The notes beneath the pieces were generated by a model. That model saw nothing but the letters and a program-made list of their open reading frames with translations. It was not told the origin of the DNA and ran no database searches. Below are positions 34,029 through 46,030 of a DNA stretch of 64,000 nt, one piece after another; position 1 is the first letter of the stretch; each line of letters begins with the position of its first letter. Source of the stretch: Cristatella mucedo (Eukaryota; Bryozoa; Phylactolaemata; Cristatellidae); the NCBI GenBank assembly GCA_009760855.2, contig WPIO01000007.1, positions 7,227,501-7,291,500 of the forward strand. The letters are read 5' to 3'. The translations under genes and the position numbers were made by a program.

Positions 34029-37000
34029 GTAGGCGTAGTGGGTAGGTGTGCTCATGCTGAACTTCTTGCATGAGCTGAGAAGTAGGCTCGTGGAGCCGCG
34101 CCACCACTGGACCAGTCGGACAGCAGCAGCACGTGCGGCTAGAGTGCCTGCTGCCTCGAGCCAAGCCGCTAACCTTGCTTGCTGCAGCCGTCTCCAGTAG
34201 TCGATGTGCACGTGCAAAAATCTGCTGCAGGCTGGCGCTTTCAGGCATGATTTGTGCATAGCATGGGGACTGTCTGCGCTTGGACATTCTCACTTGGTGT
34301 AGGGCTTCCGGTGCAGTCTACTTCTCAGAGCAACCAAGAATTACATCACTCTTTTTTCAATGTGAAAAGTTGTCTTTTCTTCACACCCTTCATCACAGTT
34401 AATTCAGATTGTGAATACCTACATACATATTTGAGTGCATTCAGACATGCTTGAAGGCATTCACATTAGCAGTGAGGCCTTAAAGCCTGAATGATGGTTA
34501 GAGGTTAAATGTCAAGTTTATCCTTAGCCCAATAAGCTGTCTGCCTTTACATTTGATGCCGTCCGGATCTCATCTACTACGGTTGCCTGAGGTCACTCTA
34601 ATAGGAGACTCTAGAAACAATGCAGAGATTTTAGTAATGGACGCCATCTGTCAATTCTTTACAAAATATAATGTACAAGCATTAGCATTGCCATTGACAC
34701 CAGCAAGGCATAAACAGCTGGAGTAGACTGAGAAAGAAAAGAGAGAGGGCGGCAGAGAGACATTGATATTGACACTGACACCGTCACAGTCACAGACAGA
34801 TTGACAGACATAGACATATCAACAGCCATGTAGGCAGATGGCCGGCAAGAGAGAGACACGCACACACAGAGCTTCGCAGATACAAAGTGCTACTTAAACA
34901 ATAAGTGAGTCTATAAAATTCTTCTCTTGAGAGAATCAAGTTGGAATCCCATCAATCAAAGGGTAACAAGAAAAGCAGCAATTTGTCAATTTGTAAAAAA
35001 GCTCCTATCCACAGCCACTCTAGTCAACTGTAATAGCTAAATCGTAATGATTACCCCACCCGTTTGCTGCATTCTACAAAAAACCAGAGATCTTTATAGT
35101 GATGGCTGTCATTACTTGAAGTTGTGTAACATTTCTGCTATTTTAGGTGCTACCTCGATTGATTTGAAAGGAATCATTAGCTGCCATTTCCTTTGCTGTC
35201 CACATATTGAGTGCTGTCTTTATATTCAGCTGTTGTGCTCTTGCATTGCAGAAAACATTTTCAACACCCACCTGCTCTTCTTATGCAACAGAGAGCAGAC
35301 AACGGTGCCCAAGTTTGTAGAGCGCTGCATCTCTGCGATAGAAACCATGGGTGAGTTGTTGATCGGTGACTTGCAGCAATCAAAGCTAGGCTCATGGGAT
35401 CGGACAGGTTGAGATCAGCTGGTTGCCCTCTTTGTGAACCTCCTTTATGATCATCTTGTGGAGTCTGGATCCTCAGCTAAAAGATGCAGTAGGCGCACTT
35501 GCAGAAGCTCACACACGTTTCGAGACCTCTGGCTCTTCTACTGTCTCCGGGGCCTCTTAGAAAGCATGTTTTGATGCTGAGCAGGGTCTGCACTGTGCTA
35601 CGACTAGCTCCTGAATATGCCCCTCTCGCACGCCTTTCTTGCAGGCCTCGATGCCGAAGGACTTTACCGAGTAACTCCCAGCTCGTCTGAAGTGCAAGCC
35701 CTGCGCAACCAGATCGACAGTGGTGAGTCGCTGGATCGGCTGTGATTGAAATACTGCCTGCCGTCTTCGTCGCCTGCTATCTCTCGCAGACTGCTCACTA
35801 TCGAGCCTGATGCATGCATGTGCACGAGAGCACAAGATAAGACATCTGTAGTCATGAAAGCTCCTGCCAAAACTTGAACAAATTATCAACGACCTTTGCC
35901 GGTACTCCAACAGCTAAGCACCGAGCATCATCTGTAGGCGTGAAATTGCAAAAGCCCCTTCCATAGCAGTCGCTTGCTGTCATATTGTGGTCATTCATGC
36001 TGATCAATCCGTTGCTGGTCCAACAAGAGATGAGCATCGCAGACTTGCCCTGGAGTAAGAGCAACTGATACAATCGATACTTATCATATATGCCATCTGT
36101 TGGGCATACTCACTAGCTACTGCATAACAAAAAAAACTAGCAGTCAGATACCTGCTGCGTCAAGCACTGTGTCAGTTTTAATCGTGGACTTCAAGCCCCT
36201 CGGTTTTAGCGTATCGGTAAAACCAGGTTTTATGTTAACTAGTAACTGTGTACCGTTTTGTAATAATCAAGTAAAGCTGTATGCAATCGTGCTTTTGCTA
36301 TTTCATTGTTAGGTTTTGGCTGTCAAGGCACCCCTCAAGTAGCTTGGCACTACTTTTTCCCCGAACCCGGGGCAAACAGCAAGGCCTGTCCTGCCAGCAT
36401 TAACCCTGTGTGCCAACGCTATTTAGCAGTAGTTGTGATGCAGCAGTGCAAATTGATAAATATAATTCATTCGTATAGCACCCCAAAATAACTGAATCTC
36501 ACTTCAGGTGATTCACATATTCCACGGGTCTCGAGCCCCCATGCATTCACCTTGACCTTGGTCGGGCCAGTGCCTTAACCACTGGGCAAAGCCAGGGGGG
36601 GGGGGGGCATTGTTTCGCTGGCAAGCCGTATAAGCATAGTTTGGTGGGCTTTTTTGCAGATGATATGTACACGTTATCTAACTGGGACATCCATGTACTG
36701 GCTGGTGCACTAAAGATGTTTTTCAGGGAGCTGCAGGAGCCACTCATTCCATTCGACTACTACAAGATGTTCATCGATGCACTCGGTAGGGGAAAAGTTG
36801 CATCAAGCGATAGGAATTCTTTCTTGCTGCTGCTTCGACTATAGGTGCTAGTGCTGCTTGTGATATTTCTCTTAAATCCCTGCCTAATCTATCGCCGCCA
36901 CTGTTTGAAATTGGCTTTAGTCTGGGTAAGCCACTCCATTTTAGAGGTAAGGGTTGCCCCTCTGTCATCAGAGTTCGAGAGAAAGGGGTTCCGTTTGAAC

Positions 37001-37986
37001 CTCTTTTACTGTTTCCTCACTCTGCAAACCCCGCCGGTTATAAGCAGGCCGTAGACGATGGCCACTGCAGCCGGCTAGCTGCTGTTACACACATTGTGTG
37101 CGGCTTCCACGTCCGGTGAGGACTAGGCCACAAATACAGATCTTGTAGGTGGTGCTAGTCTCAGCCGAGGACCGACGAATACCAGTGACGCCTGAACCTC
37201 ATAGTACGGCTAGTTACTTGTAGGTGCAAAACCAATGCATGAAGGTATTCTGACAGAAACACGGCAGCAACGACGAGCGCTCCTACCTTAGCATATCAAG
37301 TCCGTAACAATGCAAAATCCAATGCAGAGAAATCTTTTTAACAGCAGCGGACGGTTTCAGGCGTTCGACAGTGGCCGTGACGTACACCAACGGCTGTGTG
37401 GCCCTAGAGCTCACGTCAACTCCAATGCCAATACCACGAGTCTCGAATCCTGACTACCCCTATCTCAGGGCGAAGGCCTTTTATATGGCCTCGGCAATAA
37501 ACTATTCCATATTGCATAATCACGAATAATAACTAACCACCATAATTTGGCTGGTTTAGCTGGCAATGCCGTTACACTGCCTTCTAATCCACTAGTCACA
37601 GCCAGCTACAGATCGTTTACTACAGTGGCAGGTCACTAGGAGCAGCTGTGGCTGCATGGCCATGATGGCTTCATGAGGTGAGTGGGGCCAGAGGAGCAAT
37701 AGCCCGGAGACTCCAGGTCGACCCTCCGGTCAAAGCATAATGCAAGGCTATTTAGGGAGGGAGCCTCCCAACAAGACAGTTGTGCACAAAGTAGTTGATT
37801 GTCCGATGTTGCTTGTGACTCTGGGCAGTGCTCGAGTGATGTCTTCAAAAGACACGCGCTTTGGCAGTTGTATCCATTCTCAGTAAATCTGCCTGTGTCT
37901 ACAGAGAGAACAAGATTAAGTTAAAGAAAGGGGAAGTGGAGAGAAAGAAAGGGAGGGAGGGAGGGAGAGAGAAGAAGGCGAGAGAG

Positions 37987-38041
<55 letters not shown>

Positions 38042-38081
38042 TGAGAGGAAGGGAGGGTGGGAGACACAGACAGACAGAGAG

Positions 38082-38117
<36 letters not shown>

Positions 38118-38593
38118 TAATGTAATGTATCTCCGTCAGTAACTCCACAAAGTCATAAAGACCATGTGGGTGTTACGCAGGAGAGTTTTGTATAGCACAC
38201 TCACAGCCTAAGCGGCTTTCGGTACGCATTCGGTAGCCAACAGACTTCGTCTCACGCAACAAAGAGAAAGTTGGAAGCATAGCAGAGTTAGGAGAGCAGT
38301 TGAGGTAGTGAGTAGCATAGAAGTAGCAGTTCAGGACCGCTGAAAAAGATGTGCCATAGTCGGCAGTTGGAGAGTAGATGGAGAGTGAGACGGTGTATGA
38401 AAGAGAAAGTGGTTTCAGCTCAATGGCTAAGTGCTCAGACTTCACTGCCTAGGTCAAGGGGTTTGAATCCTGAAGCATGTAATTCTTTATTGATGATGCA
38501 AAAGGTAGTGAAAGGCTCCTTTGCTTCTATGTTAATGAGGCTGTTGAATCAACTGACCTTTACCTTACTTATGCATGTGCTAAAGCTCTCTCT

Positions 38594-38665
<72 letters not shown>

Positions 38666-38686
38666 CTCTCTCGTTCTCTCTCTCTC

Positions 38687-38772
<86 letters not shown>

Positions 38773-41700
38773 AGCCTCGCATTTCTTCATCTTTCACACT
38801 TCCGTTTCTACCACTTTCTTTCTGCCACACTCATTCCCACCTTCTTCATTTCCTGGTTCTTGAGTTAATAGTAATAATTATAATAATGCGCTCGATAAAG
38901 CCCTCTCAGAGAGCTTAATCTCTTTCTAGGTGCTTTACATTTGCTGCAAAGGGAAACGTGGTTGAATGGTTAGTAATATCATGCTTGATAAACAACATGA
39001 ATAACATGGTTAGGGGTGACAGGCACAGGGTCAGCATGCAAGTGTGGTTAGTGGCAGCATGCACAGTGTCAGCACGCATAAGCACATGAAGGACGAATCA
39101 CCTGTACCCACTAAATGCTGTCCTAAATAGGTGTTTTTAAATTTTTTTTAAATGTGGTCAAGTCAGGGGCTGTTCTGACACAAGTCGGGAGTGAGTTCCA
39201 GGCTTTGGGAGCATACGAACTAAATGCACGGTCTCCAAAGAACTTGAGGTTTGTACGAGGTATTGGTAAACTGTTGAAATCCGAAAGTGTGTGTTACGAT
39301 GACGGCTTGATACTTGATGACTTGACTTGAGACTTGATGACGACGATACGACGCCTTGTGGGGGAGTAGATCTGAGAGATAGGCAGGACCCAAAGAATGA
39401 AGTGACCTAAAAGTGAGCGACGAAACCTTGAAGTCGATCCGTTGCTTGACTGGTAGCCAGTGCAGGTCGGCGAAAAGTGGTGTGATGTGGCAACTGCGAC
39501 GCTCACGACAGACAAGCCTAGCAGCAGATTTTTGCACCAGCTGTAAGCACCTGGTTGCACATGCCGGTAGGCCAGCAAGCAGTGAGTTGCAGAAGTCAAG
39601 ACGGGATGTCACAAATGCATGGACCAACTTGGACGTGGTATGCTTATCAAAAAAACAAGCCCAAACGTTAGCAACGTTATGTAGCTGAAAGTAGGCAAAC
39701 TTGATTGTGGAGCTGATGTGATCGTCTAACGAGAGGTCACTTTGGAACATGACACCTAAATTTCGAGCTGATTCAACAGGAGATATGCTGGCAGAGCCAA
39801 TTTTGAGTGTCAGCCTTTCCAATTACTGAATCACACTGGGTTTGCCCATAACTAACAGTTAGCTTTGTCATCGTTTAGTTTAAGAAAATGTGCTGCCATT
39901 CCGAACGCGGATGTCATCAATACATGCAGCAAGGGAGTTGAGAGAATTAGAGGTTTTCGAAGTCTGGGAGTGATCCAAGCTAAGGTACAACTGAGTGTCA
40001 TCCGCAGAGAAATGAAAGCCTAGATTGTGCTTGGCAATCGCATCGGCAAGAGGGAGAGTGTAAACCGTGAAAGGATCAGGACCTAGCACGGAGTCCTGAG
40101 GTACCCCATATTTTAGAGGTACCTCGGATGATCTTTGTCCATTCACGTCAATACTCTGAGTCTTCCACTGAGATAAGACCTGAACCATTGCAGAGCAGTG
40201 CAGGTGATGCCCAGTCGAGATGAGAGGCACTCGAGAAGAAGTTTCCAAATAACTTTTCATTAGACGACCATATCCGCTGTACAGTCATGTCTGCTTAATT
40301 CCAGCTACGAGACATTGCAAAGGTTGGGGTCTGCTGAGATAGATACCACATCCAAGTTGATCTATGCATTTGTGACATCCCACCCATCTCGCCTGTGACA
40401 ACTGCGGTCGTGGCTTCGAGCCCTTCAGCACGTGTGAAGCACAAGCACAATAATAAAAGTAAAAATAATACATTTACTATAGCTCCCTCAGAGAACTAAA
40501 TCTCTTTCTAGGCACTTCAGTGCATACATATCGAGTTATATAAGGGCACTATACAAATGAATTACATATATATATATATATATATATTTCCTAGCTGCTT
40601 AAACAGCCTCCTTTTGTATAGCAACAGAAGAGCCTTTATGGCTATCACCACCGCTTGCAGTGGCGATACAGGATCGCCCACCGTAGGAATCGAACCCACG
40701 ACCTCGGGACCGAGGTAATGAAAGCAACTGCCTTACCTAGTGTGCCAGCACGGCTCACATACAAGTATATACCCTGTATCACTCCTTTCAGGTCGTTCGG
40801 CCCATGCAAGAATGTCCTTGCAGTTGGTGAAAAATGCTACAGCCAGACTTATCTGGCATTAGCATTGCAGCTGCCATGCTACAACACTTCTCACCGACCT
40901 GAAATAGCTCCCCATCAAGCAGAGTTTTGACTCATAGTTTTTTTAATTCTCTTTTAGGTCTCTCCATTCTCTCAACATAGTGTCTTTGTAGAGATACAGA
41001 CAGAGATACAGTACATTACATTTATTCCAGCCTACCTATTCGAACATTTCCAAATCGGCTAGGTATAGAATCACCTGCTCGTCTGACTCAAGTCATTTAG
41101 CTGTGCATAGAACCAGCCTTAAATCGTTTGGAGATTGTGCCTTTAGTTCCGATGCCTCCGAATGATGTCACGACACCACCTGACTTGACAACTTGTAAAC
41201 AGGAGCTAAAAACGTACCTGTTCCTGATAAACAGCCTTTGCTGGGTCCGGGTGAATTGTCCTCTGTATGGCTTGCTGATGCTGTGCATGTTATTATTGAC
41301 TATATCAACATGCTTGCCTTATAGCATATGCAAATTACCTAGGAAGAGTGTTACTTCTTTGATTGTGCTATACAAATGCCTTAATATTATTACAATTATT
41401 CTTTTCCCTCACACACACATGGTTATTCAATCGCACTCTCCCTTGTTCATTCGTTTTCTTCTTCTTCTTTGCTACCTATCTTGCTCTTTCTCTCCTCATC
41501 TCTTCTCTCTCCCACTAATCTAGGCCGCAGAGTGCAGCTAAGGCTTTGTAGATTTTGACTAATGTAACTGCACAAAATATTAAGTCTGCTTATTCGGCTG
41601 ATCAGCACTGAAATTGTCATTCGCAAGACCAGACATGTGCCACTCTCGTGGCTCCCCGTAATCGAGTGTTGAGATCGGTGTTTGAGCAGTCACTAACCAC

Positions 41701-44700
41701 TAGCGCCTTTGCCCAGACACTGCAAATTTAATGGATCTGCCGCGAGCAGTCAGCTGCCATTCATTATAGTAACACCTGCTGTCCTTAGCAGCAAATCGGC
41801 CGAGAGTGTCACTGCCCCTTCCCCAGGGCTAGGATGCTGTTGAAATAATCAAGCAGAACGTTTTCTGAGAGCGGACCTTTCTAGGTCACGAATGTCAACT
41901 TCAACAAGTGACCTGCATACGAGGGACCTCAAAGGTCAGCATTGCGTGACCTTTGACCCTCCTCTTTCAGTCCACACTTCGTCGTGCAGGCATTCGGCCT
42001 TCGAGCAAGCTATAGCAAATGGACTCACGTTGACTAACACGTGTCTGTTTTGGCAGGGATGGAAAATAGCACGGCCGTTCCAATTGTTGAATTAGGTAAA
42101 CTACCTGAAAAAGCACAACAAAGGTGGCTGCTCAATGTGAAGGATGTATTTCCAAGGAGAATAGCAAAGTCATTTAATTCTTTTTCTCTTCCATTTTGGG
42201 ACCTATGCACCATTGCCATCAAAGGCAGCCGTGCAGGGATCCTTGGAGGAATTTCGAATTAGTCCAGGCTATTGAATTAATCCAATCAGGAGTTTCAGAC
42301 CAGCTCCTTAAGTCTCAACTCGCACCCAGAGTCATTCCTAATCATTGCAAGACTGAGAAGCCCTGTCGCTGGGATTAACACCAAATTGCTGTGCGGGAGT
42401 TCCCACAAATAATTGCATAACCTGCTCAAACCCGAAGCCACACAGTTCGTGTGCATTCTGTGTCTATAACAATGCATGGCATGCAGCAAACCTAAGTGAG
42501 AAGCATGCTGGCTTAAGGACAGACAGCACTAAAGAGCCCGTGCAAAGAGGTGCTACGATCGGCAGCAGAATTGTAGTCACTACCATGCAGAGTAAGCATG
42601 TGTGCTGCTGACCATCCTTATGCAAAAAGAAGTATTGGCATATGAAGACTAATGTAGGTCGTGCCAATCGATCCTAGCAAACGCCAAGTCTAGCTTCTAT
42701 AAAAACATTGTTGAATCACAGATGCACAATCCAAAAATCCTGATGTCGACGATCAATCATCTCCTCAACTGCTCCTAGATTAGCTCCTTACCTGGTGATC
42801 CTTGTGATGATCTAGCCGATCGCTTCTCTCGATTCTTTGTCTCGATCTTTCGGCAGCTTTTGATACTATCGATCAAAAAGTTCTTCCAGAGCGCCTCTCA
42901 TCTCGCCTGGGCACCAATGGCACTGCTCTGCAATGGTTCAGGTCTTATCTCAGTGGAAGACTCCAGAATATTGACATGAATGGACAAAGATCATCCGAGG
43001 TACCTCTAAAATATGGGGTACCTCAGGACTCCGTGCTAGGTCCTTTTCTTTTCACGGTTTATACTCTCCCTCTTGCTGATGTGATTGCCAAGCACAATCT
43101 AGGCTTTCACTTCTACGCGGATGACACTCAGTTGTACCTTTCCTTTGATCCCTCCCAGCCTTCGAGCACGTTGAATTCTCTCAACTCACTTGCTGCATGT
43201 ATTGATGACATCTGCACATGAATGGCAGCAATTTTTCTAAAACTAAACGATGATAAAGCTAACTATTAGTTATGAGCAAACCCAGTGTGATTCAGTAATT
43301 GGAAAGGCTGACGCTCAAAATTGGCTCTGCCAGCATATCTCATGTTGAAGCAGCTCGAAATTTAGGTGTCATGTTCCAAAGCGACCTCTCGTTAGACGAC
43401 CACATCAGCTCCACAATCAAGTTTGCCTACTTTCAGCTACATAAAATTGCTAAAATTCAGGCTTGTTTAGATAAGGATACCACGTCCAAGTTGGTCCGTG
43501 CATTTGTGACATCCCGTCTTGACTTCTGCAACTCACTGCTTGCTGGCCTACCGGCATGTGCAATCAGGTGATCACAGCTGGTGCAAAACTGTGCGGCTAG
43601 GCTTGTCTGTCGTAAGCATCGCAGTTGCCACATCACACCACTTCTCGCTGACCTGCACTGGCTACCAGTCAAGCAACGGATCGACTTAAAGGTTTTGCCA
43701 CTCACTTTTAGGTCACTTCATTCTTTGACTCCAGCCTATCTCTCAGATCTGCTGCCCCACCAGGCCAAGCATCGCACTACCAGCTTTTCGGCATCCAACA
43801 GTTTACCAATATCTCATACAAACCTCAAATCCTTTGGAGACCGTGCATTTAGTTCGTATGCTCCCAAAGCCTGGAGCTCACTCCCGACTTGCGTCACAAC
43901 ATCCCCTGATATGACCATATTTAAAAAAATTTAAAAATATCTATTTAGGACAGCATTTAGCGGGTACCAGTGATTCGTCCTTGATGTGCTTATGCGTGCT
44001 GACACTGTGCATGCTGCCACTAACCACACTTACATGCTGACCCTGTGCTTGTCATCCCTAACCATGTTATTCGTGGTGTTTATTAAGCATGATATTACTC
44101 ACCATTCAATCGTGTTTCTCTTTGCAGCAAATGTAAAGCGCCTAGAAAGAGATTGAGTTCTCTGAGGGCGCTTTATCAAGTGCATTATTATTATTATTAT
44201 AGAGAATATACTGCTACGAGAGGATGAAAATTCACGAAGAAACTGTTCACATTTAGCAGGATGGTCTGGCAGTGCTGATAGGTCAGGTCAAGGGAGACAA
44301 AGCATTGTGGGTACAGGCAAATGTGAGAGTAGTGGTTTGCATTCCCAGGTTTGCTGGAAGCAGTAGGTATTCCTTATCCAACAGAGACACATTAATAATC
44401 CTATGCTTTCGTGGCTATGTTCAGGCTCACTTTTTGAAACTTAATCGGCTCACTTCCACGAGCTCGCTTTCAGCAGCAGCAGCAGCGATGCTGCCAATTG
44501 CAGCTATAGCAGCCGCCAAACATTTTTTCTAGGTATTGGCGACTCAACGCAGCAGCTGTCTACGTACAAGCTTCTAATCAGTATGATGCTGCCGGCAACT
44601 CGTGACACTCTGCACACACTGATGGCTCACCTGCTCAGGTAATGCAGTCAGTGAACGCTGGCCCAATGCAGCTTCCGATCATGTTTGGATGCTTGGAACA

Positions 44701-45531
44701 ATCTCATCCGCGTGTACAAGTCAGCGTGCAAGTCTCGTGCATAGCCATGCTGTCCTTTGATCTCAGAAATTAAGCAGCAAGATGGTCGGACTGAGCTAGC
44801 TGCTGTTGAATGAGCTTATTCGGCTACTGCAGCTGTGTACTTCTGTGGACAGCAAACGATGTTTGTCTTATCTAAAGAGCTCATTCCTGTCTGGTGCCGG
44901 AGGTTAACGTACAAATCGTTATTTACTTTTGGCTTTCAGAGAAAGGCTGCGGTAGCCGCCAATCTAAAATTGTGCTTGCAGCCTCATTCACTCTCCACTG
45001 TGCTAATGCCAGGTGCTGTGTAACTGGCCGAATCAAGTTTTTGACATTTGGCCAGTGCGGCTGGAGCTTCGCTAGCCAATTAGCCTGCAGCATTTTCCTC
45101 TCCTCGGTCAGTAGCTACGTTGAAACCGCACCACTTCAGGCCTCTTTGCTAAGACTCGAATCTGCTCCAACGCACGAACTTATTGCTAGGCTGGCTGCCC
45201 CCATTCCTCTCCTGGCAACCGACCCCAAACTATTAACCTGTACCTGTAGTCACTGCTCTACTACCCCCACCCAAATCTCTGGTGAAAGACAAGTCTGGGG
45301 TGTCCATTTTTAAGCATGTGTGAGCTTCACCCAATTGATAGAGAAAATTTCATGGTCAAGTACTCTGCTGGCACATATTGTAGGGCTTCAGTTTTCTGTC
45401 GGCGTATAGTGATTTATTAAGGAACGCTGCTCAGTAGTACACCAAGCGTCTCTCTCTCTCTCTGTCTCTACATTCAGCATAAAAACGTATGTATTTATAG
45501 TTTGCATATATGCGTGTATATATATATGCAT

Positions 45532-45576
<45 letters not shown>

Positions 45577-45997
45577 CATGTTAAATATCTATCTATATGT
45601 TTACTCATGTGTGTGTAGGCTTTCTCTGTCTCTCCCTATCTCTATCGCGATTTGTCTACCTCTGCCTGACATTCTTCAATTGCCAGTATGCAATTGTCAG
45701 TTGCAAGCTTAAATGACGTTCCTACACATATGCAAGGTTTTCTAGTATTACTGTGATCCCACTATCATTTTTCCATGCATTGCCTCACCACATTCATTAC
45801 CACGGTGGGTACGATGTGATCTTGCTATTTCGCCTCTTATCAGCTGCTGTAATTCGCAACAGTGTTGTGCTAATACCAATAAAGAGCCTTAAACATGTGC
45901 ATATATGTCCCCTGTGTAGCGCTGTCTGTTCTAATCAATGGGGCTTAACTGTATTTCTTCCTCCTTTCCTTCATCTGTCTCTCTCTCTCTCTCCTCC

Positions 45998-46030
<33 letters not shown>

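Noticed and set aside
42058..42095. Mini-exon between TTTTGGCAG and AG|GTAAAC in the long RhoGAP intron
   Set aside because: The flanking exons already join in frame with the family's spacing, so nothing is missing.
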